A stretch of 64,000 nt of DNA from the NCBI GenBank assembly GCA_038501625.1, contig JAZAYU010000085.1, positions 1,093,193 through 1,157,192 on the forward strand. Reading direction: 5' to 3'. The notes below the pieces were generated by a model that ran no database searches, had not been told where the DNA came from, and saw only the letters and a list, made by a program, of their open reading frames with translations. Shown here piece after piece: positions 21,895-33,194 of this stretch. Both the position numbers and the translations under genes were made by a program. How positions within the stretch are numbered: position 1 is the stretch's first letter; the number at the start of each line of letters is the position of its first letter. The stretch comes from Corbicula japonica. Taxonomy: Eukaryota; Mollusca; Bivalvia; Venerida; Cyrenidae.

Positions 21895-21980
21895 TGTTTT
21901 GTTTGTTTTTGTTTGTTGTTTTTTTTTTGTTTGTTTGTTTTTTTGTTTTTTTTTATTTTTATATATATATATTTAATTTT
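21895..21980 (+). repeat. T/G-rich and TA low-complexity tract
   Basis: Irregular TTTG repeats are followed by a short TA run. The Phe-rich open frame starting at 21894 is a product of this tract. Confidence 0.85.
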
Positions 21981-22877
21981 TTTACAAACAGCCCTAACAT
22001 ATTTTCCTCCTCAACCTCCAGAGTTTTAACTAACAATAGATTCATGACCTTTAACAGTTTTGAAATCTTACATTAAATTGGTGCACCTGACCTAGAGTAT
22101 CCTGGAGGAAACCCGTTTTTAAAACCATTTTTTTTATTTATATTATTATTTTTCAGAATTTTGTTTATTTAGGGTACTGATCAAAGTACCTTCTTAATGC
22201 ATCGCCTTAACTTGGCGTTTAACCTGTTACAAAACCATAATATAATTACCATCAGCTGCCGAAACATTTAATAAGCTAATATTTAAGTGAGAGAATCGCT
22301 TACAAAAATTTGGTGCGTGATTGTGGAAAAATTACGTCCCCTGATCCAGAGACGACTTGACTGTGTGCGACGCTTTGCAAAAAAAAAAAAAAATGGATGG
22401 ATGAATGCATGAGCGTACATACACAGGATTTCAAAACAGAGCCATCTTTATTATTAAAGTTATAACAATAAGATGGACATTCAGATTTTACAAGGCTAGC
22501 AGTAACAATAGACTACAATTTATCTATAAATGGCCGTTATTTGACCACGACATTGAAGGCGCATTAGCCATGCGCAGACGGAATTGAATATCACTGGTAA
22601 CAACTCCCTAAATGATTGAATTTAGAAGAACCTCTTATAATTACATGTACATATAGCATAATTTGAAATTTCATAGGCCCTACCCTGTGGTTTTTGTATG
22701 TAAATCAGCACATAATTTATAAATGCATATGTCCAGGTAGGGATGCCTTTATTTTCGATTTCCTTGACCTTTGAAAATTAACGTGTCGTTAGTAAGTTGA
22801 AAATGACTATCTGCGTCTTTTTATTTTATACTTTACATTTAAAAACGTGTTTGATCCAAATTTACATAAATATCCCC

Positions 22878-22942
22878 TAGGTCAGGATGGATTCGAACCC
22901 CGGAAACCTGATTTTGAAGGCAAAAGCCTCAACCAGAACACT
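22878..22942 (-). pseudogene. tRNA-like sequence (possible SINE head)
   Basis: On the - strand a perfect Pol III B box, GGTTCGAATCC, follows a TTTTGCCTTCAAAATCAGG segment that could be an anticodon arm and a GGTTGAGGC segment in the D-arm position. Stems are imperfect, so a working tRNA is unlikely. Confidence 0.4.
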
Positions 22943-22958
22943 TTTGTCTCAAAGAATT

Positions 22959-22993
22959 TAATAATAATAATTATAATAATAATAATAATAGAT
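22959..22993 (+). repeat. AAT trinucleotide microsatellite
   Basis: About ten AAT units with one interruption (ATTATAAT). Confidence 0.9.
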
Positions 22994-23034
22994 CTACTGT
23001 ATAAATATAAAGGATCTTTCTCACCTAATATAAG

Positions 23035-23430
23035 GGACCCATTGGAACTTCATGTAGATTCTGAGTGGCCTCTGTCTGCAAGGGAGACCAGCACTTGCAG
23101 GACACCGAAGGCTAGCGACTGCAACTTCAAGTGTCGATGTAAAAATAACAGCTGTGCCCCAAGCACGGTCAACTGAAAATGGCTGGCTGCGCCGAAATTC
23201 CAAAGCTTGGCGAGGATTGCATCAACGTTTTTTGTGCGACCGGCACTGCATAAATTAAAGAGAAATTCGGCAGTGGCCCGTGTGGCTTTATTCCGATCAA
23301 TAGTCCTTCCGATCCACTGCACAGCCGGTGTCGAGGTTCTAGGCGTGGAGCTCCCAACGCTTTGACCGGCACTTGGACATCGTTTGTGATCCACCCGTAA
23401 TTCATTGGGTTTTTCTGTCGATCGCAGCTT
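23035..23430. other. GC-richer island with overlapping open frames, origin unknown
   Basis: Roughly half G+C against about one third around it. Three - strand frames are open: 23050-23394 (114 codons), 23169-23444 (91) and 23021-23203 (60). The 114-codon frame contains RNKATRATAEFLFNLCSAGR and NVDAILAKLWNFGAASHFQL, which look protein-like, but I recognise no domain. It lacks clear splice sites or repeat edges. It may be a fragment of a transposon, retrocopy or captured exon. Confidence 0.3.
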
Positions 23431-23550
23431 TTTTTTTCCACCAAAACTGCTAGAAGTGTCAGTATTCTTTCATTTCGTTACTCATTTCCTCGCATTCATG
23501 AAAAATTTCGCTGATGTAACCGGATATATTTTAGTCAGTAAATTTTGACT

Positions 23551-23729
23551 GCCATTTTCGTTCCTAGCTTACATGTGCTGATGACGTCAAAGAATACGTC
23601 ATCAAAAGATAACTCAAAAATGTATTACTAAATCATTCATCATGATTTACGTCCCTTTCTTAAAGCATCAATATTAATTTATTCCTTCTATAAATGGCAT
23701 TATCGTCTATAGCCGATAATGCTTATTAT
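23551..23729 (+). repeat. 179-bp segment, second copy of 19096-19274
   Basis: Identical by eye to the upstream copy. Flanks differ completely on both sides (GACT before and TGTATATT after, against GGGT and CTCGG). The sharp breaks mark the unit's limits. Confidence 0.9.
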
Positions 23730-24825
23730 TGTATATTCGAAAGCCGCATTTAAAGGTCATAAAAATTCTACAGACTTTGCTAAACGAATTAAACTTGAAA
23801 TAATTCTTTATTGTAGGGAGAGAACAAATGAAAACTGTTGTCATAATAAACTCAACCCGATTAAAAACTTTCTTTCGTGTATTTTTAGCGTAAATGTGCA
23901 GATTAAATAAATATAACTCTTAATATTTATTTCGCATCATACAGTTTTCAGGTACAAATACAAGATTGACAAGAAACTTTATGCTTACTTACGGAAACGT
24001 TAAACATTTTTGACAACACGAGTTTTCAGAAAAAGAAATAAATGCGGAAAGCCTTAATCGTGAAAAATGAATAGATAGCGGACTGATGTAAAAGTAGATC
24101 AAATGTTATACAGTTGTAATTTCAAGCTGTAAGCTTCTCTCGTCAGCATATTCAACCACAAAATTGTGCGGTTATTGAAGAAAAGCCGGTTTTTTTTAAT
24201 TTTAAATATCCGCTATTCACTTTCACCTAAAAGTGATTTACCTCTAAACTGATATTTACAAATTTTGCAAATGGATGAAAAATGTTATTACCTTAATTAT
24301 CTTAGAATTACTACAGATTATCTGGCATAAGGAAGATAATAAAAGTATCAAAATTACAGTTATCCAAAATTCCTCTTCAATTATCATGCTTCATAAAAAA
24401 ATTGTTTGATACAGCGGATTCTCAGAATCTCTATTTATAGATGTTTAATGATGTTTTACTAAGATATTAGATTTAAAGTATTAAGTTATCTTATAACATC
24501 AGATCATTTGACAGTAATTGGCGAAAGAGGGGAGAAAGTTGGCATCGGATAAATGCATCATTCACTTAAGAGAAATCATTGCGAACGATTCTTAATTAAC
24601 AAAATTTAATATCATGCCGATTGACCTGTTGATAGTGTTTCTGCTGTGTTAAAAATCGCCATGCCGACATCAAAAGTTGAATAAAATCACTGTAGTTTTA
24701 TTAACAGTGACATTAGTTTCTTATGTTTTATACGTATTTTTGTTTTGCTTTTGCACGCAACATTATCGGCCTAATGGGCGGGTTGGAACTGATGTACCAA
24801 GACCACTAGTATTTGTTTGTTCCTA

Positions 24826-25215
24826 TGAGAATTTGTTGGGACAAGGGTGATGTTAGCCAACCCTAGACCCTTGTTTAAAACCCAGCGGCAAATTGTTTTG
24901 CCACTGGCAGTCCGAAGGCGATAACTTCTCAGACGTTCTTTTTATTAGATTTTGATGTCTTAAATAAAATTGTGCCTAAGGTTATAAAATTGAGTTTGGA
25001 AACCAGTCTCAAATCTCAAGCATCTGATTGGCTGAAATGGCGACTGGTCAGATGCTTGAGATTTGAGACTGGTTTCCATGCTCAGTTTTATAACCTTGGG
25101 CACTGATTATTTTATGAACCCATGCTCTGTTTTCTTGTCAAGTTTTTGGCTGTGTGGGGAGGCTTTGATTTAATATTGTTGCTTTTCCTGCTATGCATGT
25201 CTTACTGACGTTTTT
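24826..25215 (+). repeat. GGAGGCTG-family repeat split by a foldback MITE
   Basis: The left half (24826-24972) has TGAGAATTTGTTGGGACAAG and the GTTTAAAACCCAGCGGCAAA block. The right half (25103-25215) has CCATGCTCTGTTTTC, GGCTGTGTGGGGAGGCT and TGCTATGCATGTCTTAC. The foldback element at 24973-25102 lies between them. Confidence 0.65.
24973..25102. mobile_element. foldback MITE (AAACCAGTCTCAAATC family)
   Basis: TGCCTAAGGTTATAAAATTG at the left pairs with the inverted right end, which finishes TTATAACCTTGGGCA. The arms continue through GGAAACCAGTCTCAAATCTC and AAGCATCTGA almost to a short centre (TTGGCTGAAATGGCGACTGG). Almost the whole element can form one hairpin. Confidence 0.85.
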
Positions 25216-25369
25216 GTGAATAAAATGCAGATTTTCTCATTCAACTTTTAATAACTACATGTATATGTAAAGGCTTTTATTCTTGGAATTTGTGATTCTT
25301 ATTTTTAAAATGTACGGTTTGTTTGTAAAGTATCTTTGAAAGTAAGTAAAGGGTGCTATATAAATGTTG

Positions 25370-25416
<47 letters not shown>

Positions 25417-25431
25417 GACTACTACTACTAA
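25370..25431 (+). repeat. ACT/CTA trinucleotide microsatellite
   Basis: About twenty units of ACT with one ACG, followed by AATAAT. It gives an artefactual poly-Val frame on the - strand. Confidence 0.95.
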
Positions 25432-25704
25432 TAATAATGCCATTACATGTCCATGAAATTGTCGCTTTAGGTTTAACTTTTACTGTCTTTTTCTGCCAAC
25501 TAAATCCTGTATATTAATTTAAGCTATTGTCTAGACTCGAATCACTTTTCGAAATATAAACTAGGTCATTAATCCATCTACATTAAAGAAAGATAAAGTT
25601 AGTTTACAGACACACGTCAAGTTAAATTGTGTATTCGATAATATTTATAAACATTTCATTTATTTATTTTTTTCATTTATTACTATATTTGGTAAGAAAT
25701 AGGC

Positions 25705-25807
25705 AAGCATGGAACTTTGATAGCCACCGAACATGATAAAAACGAAGATATATCAGGTTCGGTTTGATTGAGCCTGTTCATGTGGTAGTAGTAGTAATGC
25801 ATATTTT
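25705..25807 (-). repeat. GCTCAACC-family dispersed repeat, partial
   Basis: GGAACTTTGATAGCCACCGA, CAGGTTCGGTTTGATTGAGC and CTGTTCATG then a GTAGTA expansion in place of the usual GGCAGTAA. Confidence 0.6.
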
Positions 25808-26329
25808 AGAAACTTTTCCAAAGGCCTTTTTAATGTAATAATACTGGAACCATAAATGATATATGCAAATTAAAGCAAAAATCAATAAACATTATTTGGC
25901 GGTGGAAAATGGAACTCCGATGTTTTTTACGTGGCAACACGAAAACATACACTAAATATAGACCTCGTAGATAATGATTTCGCTGTATCAGAAGTGCGTA
26001 AATGTTACAAACTTTTAAATGGGCGTATCCCAATAAACAGAAAGACGAAATTTAACCGAATTTATATTTCTTTTTCATTTCTTCAATACACGAGGAGCCA
26101 ATTTACTTACCAGGGATAAACCAATATTAGGGAGCTGTTCCGAAACACTGTCTGAGTTCGTCAGTATTATGATATTTTTAGAGTTTTCAAATCAGCTACT
26201 TGTACGAGACTGAGACTGTTTGGTGTTTGAGTTTTTAATTAAATATGTAATTAAAACTTAAAACATGAGCACTCTTTCATCTCAGAGAGGCTATCCGAAG
26301 TTATTCTTAACGTTCTATTCTTTTTTATA

Positions 26330-26625
26330 ATTACAAAAAAAAAAATTCGCATATCAGTAAACGCCACATTCAGAAGATGCAGCCTCCCCACACATCCAAG
26401 AAGAAGAGAGGAAGGGAGAGCATGGTTTATAAAATGACCAATTTCAAAACAGACACTCCAAACAATTAACAAAAATGAGAACCTCAGGGGATACCGCCTT
26501 GGAACGGCAAAGTGCAAACCAATTTGCAACTGGGGGTTTAAACCAGGTTCTAGGGTGCATCAACCTCACACTTGCCCCAGCAGGTTCTCATAGCAACAAA
26601 CAAGTACAAGTTGTCTTGGTGAAAT
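26330..26625 (-). repeat. GGAGGCTG-family dispersed repeat, near full length
   Basis: Read on the - strand it runs from CAAGACAACTTGTACTTG through CTGGGGCAAGTGTGAGG, CCTGGTTTAAACCCCCAG and ATGCTCTCCCTTCC to TGTGTGGGGAGGCTGCATC. This uninterrupted member shows the family's normal size (about 300 bp). The 92-codon - strand frame here is not a gene. Confidence 0.65.
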
Positions 26626-27082
26626 AACTCCAACACATCCATCAGCATTGTTGGGTAGTAAAATCAATCTCCATTATTGCACAACCCAATCAGGCCTGCA
26701 ATAGTTTCATATTTGATTTCAGTCGCTTTCAAAGTTTCAGATTCTTATACTTGAATTTCGGCAAGAGACGCGTATGAAAGACATGTCAAAGTTGAATAAC
26801 ATTTTGCCCTTTCTGCTAAAAGTCATTTTGCTTTGCGAGTTACGAGTGCAGATAAACTTATACCAATTAAGAAGCAATAATTTGCAAGAAGAAACATCAT
26901 GTTTTCTAAAACAAGAATCACTTGTGTGAACTAATTTCAAGATTTTTAATTTACTACCAACCGCGTGTACATTAGAGAACAAAATGACAAGTGCTTGCGT
27001 CCGTATAAAAGGAACAAAAATAGATTCAAAGAACACTTATGTAATAATAAAATCGGTCATATAATGTTAGTCACATTTTTTA

Positions 27083-27120
27083 AAATAGACGAAATGGGAA
27101 CTTTGAAAGCCATCGAACAC
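27083..27120 (-). repeat. GCTCAACC-family fragment
   Basis: Only the right-end block remains (GGGAACTTTGAAAGCCATCG then AACACGACA). Confidence 0.5.
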
Positions 27121-27411
27121 GACAAAATTAATATGAAAATTAAAGTTTAGCTCAGTCAATAGCCTGATCGTAGTTATGTGGTTAAGCGCTGTTGCCATAA
27201 GTATTCGCTTCCCTGTTTAGGCTTATTTATAAATTTATAATGCATAAGAGTTAATTTTGAACAGGCAAAACGACTGAAACAATTAAAAGTATTTTTACCT
27301 AGCTTAAGTAAAAGAAGCGAGTGGATATACAACTTTTAACAGAAAGGGCAAAGTGTGTTATTCAAATTTCATATGTCTTTTAAACGCGTCTTTTTCAGAA
27401 ATTGAAGTAGA

Positions 27412-27540
27412 AGAGTCTGAAACTTTATAAGCCACTGAAATCATAAATGAAACTTTTGAAGGCCCGATTGAGTTGGTTTGGGCAGTAATGGAGATCCATA
27501 TTACTACCAACTTCGCCTAGTCCCAAGATAAGCGCAACTT
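27412..27540 (-). repeat. GCTCAACC-family dispersed repeat
   Basis: GAAACTTTATAAGCCACTG, GGCCCGATTGAGTTGGTTTG, GGGCAGTAATGGAGATCC and TAAGCGCAACTTA are degraded versions of the family blocks. Confidence 0.55.
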
Positions 27541-27667
27541 AATAACCATATAATGAAATTTCCGTTAACAATTGAACATCACGCCCAGAAAATCTGAAAC
27601 CGAGAAAGAAATACATTACAAGAACGAGACATGACACCAATCTGTTGAGCACTGTGAAACTATTCTG

Positions 27668-27740
27668 AAAATGATATTGCCTCTACTGGGGAGCGAACCC
27701 ATAGCGTCACGGCGACAGCACCTAGTCATGCAATGGGAAG
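27668..27740 (-). other. possible tRNA-derived repeat fragment
   Basis: On the - strand, GCTATGGGTTCGCTCCCCAG contains a B-box-like GGTTCGCTCCC, and the adjacent block ATTGCCTCTACTGGGGAGCG (+ strand) recurs near 45117-45139. Arms do not fold convincingly. Confidence 0.3.
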
Positions 27741-27800
27741 AAATAGCAATACAAATTGAGCAAACTGTCCTGCATGTTCTTGATATGGTCCCAAAATTAT

Positions 27801-29940
27801 ATCAAAGTACTGAAAGTACAGAAAACCAGCGAAGCGATTTTGCTTATTGAGAATAACCAGTGCCATGATTCTCATACATGTATCCATTTACGAAAAAGCA
27901 AAAGAACTTGGTTCACTCGCAAAGACCTTCATCTTGTCTAAATGATAGTGGAAATAAGGGTTTCCATGTATTATCTGGATGAAGGCTTCTGTTAACCCTT
28001 TACTCCATAGATATACCTTCATAGCTTGGGCGAACAGTTTAGATCCATATCAGCTGGCACATCTGTGCGATCTGATTAGGATTTAAACTGTTCGCTTTAT
28101 AATCATTTTTTTCTGACCAGTAATCACAAATTTTAGATCCAGATCAGATGGCACTATTGTGCCAGCTGATCGGGACCTGAACTGGTCACCTATGTGATGA
28201 AAGGCGTATATATTGAATAAAGGGTTTTAAGCAAGAAATTATAATAGTGAAATCTGTGTACTGACATCCCAAAGACAGACTGAACACGAAAAAATGATAT
28301 AAAAAGTGAGATCCCTTCGATGGGAAAGATTATGCAGTTATTTGAAATAAGAAATATACAATTGTTTCCTTCATTGTGAATAACATGTAAAGGAAATCAT
28401 AGAATTGAGAATCCTACATATTAAGATAAAACAACCGAGAGTCATAACATTGCCGAAAACATTGGAATTTAATGCTAGATAACACACATGTAAAATTGAA
28501 GACAATGTTAGAGAAAAATGAATTACTATAGCTTATACCAAAAATTTCCACCGTATTAAGTTGTATATAATAACGGACTCGATGTTTTTTTTTTCATGTA
28601 GCATATTATAAGAAAAAGGTGCCAGATTTAAGACATTGGTAAACATATCATTGAGTTTTGGTTGTTAAGGAGCTGGGATAAATGTCTATTAGCTTACAAT
28701 CCGTTCATATAACATCAGTTTCAGCAGACAGATGTGTCGTTTTTAATTTTAGGCTTCATCCTGGTTTGTCCTCTATATTCACACGTACTTTTACTGTTAT
28801 TTGGCTTTCTTCAAAACGCGGGAAATTGTGACGTCACTCACATTTGCATATTCAATGTGTCACCGCGCCTATGATTTCATGTACTCCGAACAAAAATAGT
28901 AGTCATCTCTAGCTTAATCGAAAACGTAAACCGAGTAAACATCTTAACCTTTGGAAAAATGTAAATTATGCATTATTCCTGAAACAAATCATAGTCCGTT
29001 CCTTGGACCACTGATGGCCTTATTGTCGACGTGTCTCCTGCCACGTACGTGATAGCCGGACACGTACCGCGCTTGCTCGTAGCATGTTTCGAATACATAG
29101 ATCTGTAAATCTTACATGTCATTATTTCTGTACGAGTAATATCCGGTATACTAGTTTTAATATGTAAAATTTTACACATTTTAATAGTTTACTGTTTACT
29201 GATCAAGCTTATATGTGGAAATCCAATATAAAAACATATTCAGCAATGATGATTGCTTCATGTTCAGTGATTTACAACGCTCATGAACGCCTACCATCAA
29301 ATAATAAACAAATGTTCGCAATATGTCTTTAAAATTTCAAGTGAAAGCATTTCCGTATTGATTTCATAAAGTGGACAATTGAAGAAAAATATGCTAAGAT
29401 GGAAATTTATCATTATCGTTATTGTTAATGATAAAAATAAAAAAATAAAATATTTCGTGAAACAAACAGTTTAGCCGCGGAACAAACGTCCAATATTGAA
29501 ATGGCTTTAAAATGACAAAATAAAGAAAATGTTTTCACTGTTGAGCTTCGAATTAGCAAAAAAGATATATTAAATATTTCAGATTTAATATTTGGCTATT
29601 GTAATATCCTAACATCGGGAATATCGTTTATATCTCTACCTAAAGGTAACATATCTGTGGCTCGCTAAAGAATCCCTGGCGGCTACAACCCCCAGATAAA
29701 ATTGGTTTACTGTTGTCGATTGTGTTCTGGATTAGGGACAGTGCAGTGAAGCAGTCAAGTATTCTTTTAGCGATACTAACGTGGCAAGAGCCAACTTTAA
29801 CACGTAACAGGAAACTTGGGGACTACTTTACTTACTCTGATTACTCTGAAATGCGTAAATCGCCGGTTGCCAGTGCCTCGTTTTGGTTTGATACCGATTT
29901 CAGAATTGTGATTAGTAAAACCAGCTTCGCTGGTTAAAAA
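27801..29940 (+). mobile_element. TIR-bounded DNA element, long copy (AACCAGCGAAGC termini)
   Basis: The left end is ATCAAAGTACTGAAAGTACA then AACCAGCGAAGC. The right end is AAAACCAGCTTCGCTGGTT. About 590 bp at the left and 165 bp at the right match 36196-37077 in the opposite orientation. The middle 1.4 kb (about 28385-29770) is not shared with the short copy. The shared left part holds a nested MITE (27993-28228). I see no transposase; open frames inside (28973-29179, 29713-29937) are short and unrecognised. Confidence 0.65.
27993..28228. mobile_element. nested MITE (AACCCTTT termini), copy 2
   Basis: AACCCTTTACTCCATAGATA at the left and TATTGAATAAAGGGTT at the right. The interior modules GGGCGAACAGTTTAGATC and GTGCCAGCTGATCGGGACC correspond to those at 11535-11789. 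It lies inside the larger element at the same place as in the copy at 36652-36886. Confidence 0.7.
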
Positions 29941-30080
29941 CTAAGAATGGAAACCAGACGCAAATTTTAAGGGCTTTAAGGATCACACTGGCTGAAATGG
30001 CGACTGGTCGCCATTTCAGCCAATCAGATCCTTGAGATTTGAGACTGGTTTTTCGAATTCTCAGTTTTATAATCTTCAGC
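29941..30080. mobile_element. foldback MITE, copy 2
   Basis: GGAAACCAGACGCAAATTTT at the left against TTTGAGACTGGTTTTTCGAA at the right, with a strong central hairpin, TGGCTGAAATGGCGAC/GTCGCCATTTCAGCCA. It directly abuts the right end of the TIR element. Confidence 0.8.
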
Positions 30081-30539
30081 AATGACCGCTTAATAATAAG
30101 GTGATTTTTTTTCTGTATAAGACAGACACCTGTTTCGGAATATCGTTCAAAAAAGGGAATGCAGTTATTACATATTTTAATAATCATCATATTCATTAAC
30201 TTATTACAGATTTTAATGCTCATATTCATTAAAAAATGCAAAACAAAAAACTTCTTCCTTAACATGCTTAAACACTTTTACTATCCCCTTTACGTATACG
30301 ATTTTCGCTAGAATTTGTGTACTGTTATTATAATGATATCTGTAATGGTTGCTTCTGGGGGAGTGTTTTTAGAACAAGTATTTCCTTTGCCTTTTCAGAT
30401 TTCGATGGCTATACTGGTAAAAATGTCAAAACATTATTCAGTGAAATGTAAAATTAAATTGTACTTGGATCACTTGTTTCAAAGTTTTCTATGTATTAAA
30501 GGAGTTTTTGTTTTACAAATTGTCTTATCTTGTTATTAT

Positions 30540-30566
30540 TGGTCCTATTTGGTCCTATTTGGTGTC
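30540..30566 (+). repeat. short 11-bp tandem repeat
   Basis: TGGTCCTATT is repeated twice and followed by TTGGTG. Minor low-complexity feature. Confidence 0.5.
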
Positions 30567-30712
30567 TTTCGATGTTCCTTATTCCATCTATATGTATTTT
30601 TATAGTCACGTGGTTTTGTGCCGTGTGACGGCTGTAAAATGTCTCCCTCGAGAAATACCGATACTGAAAGTAGTACGTTTAACAGTTACGTCTTTTGTAT
30701 GACGTTAAGCAC

Positions 30713-30888
30713 GACATATATATCTGTTTAAAAATTAAGTTGCGCTCAACCCGGAGCTAGGCAACATGGTCAGTTATATGCATTTCAATCACTGCTCAGA
30801 CACATACTTAATCAAATCGAATCTGTGATTTTTTATTATTTGTTGTATTCGGTGGCTTTCAAAGTTCATCTTTTCATCTTTTAAATAT
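30713..30888 (+). repeat. GCTCAACC-family dispersed repeat, with left end
   Basis: Includes the left end (ATATATCTGTTTAAAAATTA then AGTTGCGCTCAACCC), a diverged centre, and GGTGGCTTTCAAAGTTC at the right. Together with 32412 and 42092 it shows the family is about 170-180 bp. Confidence 0.7.
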
Positions 30889-31275
30889 CACAGTAGCGTT
30901 GTTAGTGGCGTTGGCGGGTGTAAAAAGTCACTCCGTACATTCAGTCAGTACTATAATCGATATCACCCTTTTAAGGTTTTAGAACTGTAATATTTCCGCC
31001 AAACATCGACTAATGCCGTCACTAATTCGTTTTTTCCGAACGCCGATTCGTACGTTTCCGGTTGATACTATTTTTCGTAAAAGGAGTCTACTCTTAAGGT
31101 GTTTTCCGCGATTATGACGTCATAAATAACTAAATCAAATAATAACAAAGTGCGGATATAAAATTGATGTAAAGTAAACAAATATTTTTATAACAAATAC
31201 TCAAAATAAGTCTATAGACGAACAACACTCAGTAATGAATAGAGCTTATATGAAGTTGACCGCCGATTGACCAAT

Positions 31276-31342
31276 CCTCCGTGGCGTAGTGGTAACTTTT
31301 CATTTTGACGGACCCGGTTCAATCCTCGGGAGAGGAACCTTT
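31276..31342 (+). pseudogene. tRNA-like sequence, third copy, degraded
   Basis: GTGGCGTAGTGGTAACTTTT resembles an A box with D arm. GGTTCAATCC resembles a shortened B box, followed by TCGGGAGAGGAACC and a T-run that could stop Pol III. The first bases (TCCTC) can pair with GAGGA. Flanks do not match the other two tRNA-like copies. Confidence 0.4.
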
Positions 31343-32411
31343 TTTTCCCCTTTTTCTTCTTCTTTTTTTTAAAATTATTGTGAGGAAATTTTTGGAGAAA
31401 ATAGTATAATCAATAGGTTTAAAATTCGGAAATAATTGTTATTATTCTTCATCTTCATTTAGTAGCCATGAAAACTGAGATATTGTAATGATATTATTAC
31501 AAAATACTGACTCTTTTATAATACAGCAACAGAATCACGATATGAAACTAAAATGATTATGGAATATGTACTTTCATTTAGGAAAATGTTGCTATTTTAT
31601 TGTTTCTATAATTGAACAGTAATTTTGTGATACTTGTCTTATAAAACTAATTTTATGTGTTTGCACGATGATTTTTTTCCTTTAAAATAATGCTTTGGTT
31701 GCTATGGTTACGGTTTCCAAAATTACTTTTTTGAGGTTAAATTCTAACCAGCATAGCTGATTGCTTGCGTATTTCTTGTTTTTCAAAAAATTTGAGGCGG
31801 TATAAAAAAAATCACCATTCGTAAACCAAGCCCTTTGGTCTTTGTGGTTTTTAACCGTTTGGTCTGGGCCATAGGTACCTATTTTGTAGGCCAATAAAAT
31901 GAAAACGAAGACGGTGAGGTGCTCTTTTTTTAATTATTTGATTCTATACACATTGCAGATAATTTTAATGTATAACACAATTATTTTACTGCATTAAACC
32001 TGCACAAAAATCACAGATAAAAACTTGCTTAATTTTTGCAGATCGGAAAAATGTGCATTTCCGAAGATGGGGTACACTTTAAAAAAGTCAATTTATAAAG
32101 TGTTAGAAATAAATTCTAAACATAATGCTTGTTTTTTCGTGTTCAGATATAATGTCATTAAACAATCAGCCTTTATTTGACAAAATTTTACAAGGTTTCA
32201 AAGAAATAGAGATTAATTTAGCTTCTAGTATGTTTGATTTTACAGCCCACTTTCCGAAACAGAGGGTCCCCTTCTAAAATACTAAATTTCTCGAGTTACG
32301 CACGGTAAATGTTTTTTAAAACTCGTGTTTAGATGTCTAAATGGATGTACTTGGAAATGAAAACAACAAAATCCCAATCTGCAAAAGTGCATATTACAGT
32401 TCTAATACCTT

Positions 32412-32585
32412 AAGGCTGTTGAGCACGATACAAATATCTGTTTAACTATTAAGTTGCGCTCAACCTGGGTTGGACAGTAATATGCATTCATATTTTCCAT
32501 TACTGGCTGTAATAAGGCTCAATCAAACCTATCTTGCAATATTTTGATTTTCTGTCGTTTTCGGGGGCATTCAATGTTTCTTTTT
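32412..32585 (+). repeat. GCTCAACC-family dispersed repeat
   Basis: Left end TTGAGCACGATACAAATATC, then AAGTTGCGCTCAACCTGGG, CATTACTGGCTGTAATAAGG, TTGCAATATTTTGATT and a diverged right end. Confidence 0.7.
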
Positions 32586-32925
32586 TCGCATATTTATTAT
32601 TGTACATATCAAATTTCATTCGATTTTGTTATTTTTATTTAGACAGGTTTTTTAAAAGCCAAAAAAAAGTTAATCAGGGTACCGCCAATAGATAAAAATA
32701 CCAGTTGTGTAAGATATAATTGTAAATTATGACTGATAAAGGGATTATTTGCAAATTGTGTTCTCGGTATAATCGGCCCAAGAGGTTTAGTGGGATCGCT
32801 CGAATCCCCATTTTGTGCCATATTTAATTTTCATGGTACTTTTAGCCAGAATTTTTGGACATCACCATATGTCTACCCTAAGACTTCGCAAACGAACCCT
32901 CCTTCTGGAAATCGTACTAAAACTA

Positions 32926-33004
32926 TAATTTGAGACCAATCTCAAGGATCTCAATCAGATGATTGAGATTTAAGACTGGTCTTATCTCCGTTTTATACCT
33001 GTAA
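32926..33004. mobile_element. foldback MITE, short diverged copy
   Basis: AACTATAATTTGAGACCAAT against ATTTAAGACTGGTC then TCCGTTTTATACC. The central part is deleted. Confidence 0.55.
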
Positions 33005-33056
33005 CCATTTTTAAAGGGTTTTAATACAATATACCTCATACACTTGTGCCCAAGGT

Positions 33057-33193
33057 TATAAAACTGAGCATGGAAACCAGTCTTAAATCATAATCATCTG
33101 ATTGGCTGAAATGGCGACTGGTCGTAATTTCAGCCAATCAGATGCTTGAGATTTGAGACTGGTTTCCAATCTCAGTTTAATAACCTTCAGCCC
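33057..33193. mobile_element. foldback MITE, full copy
   Basis: TGCCCAAGGTTATAAAACTG at the left and CAGTTTAATAACCTTCAGCC at the right. The arms include GGAAACCAGTC/GACTGGTTTCC and CAATCAGATG, and the centre has GGCGACTGGTCG. It lies only 53 bp from the short copy. Confidence 0.85.
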
Positions 33194-33194
33194 T

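Noticed and set aside
25255..25443. poly-Val open frame
   Set aside because: Product of the ACT trinucleotide microsatellite.
28830..28880. Octamer ATTTGCAT with a nearby TGACGTCA as an snRNA-type promoter
   Set aside because: No snRNA-like sequence or proximal element follows, and single motifs of this length are expected by chance.
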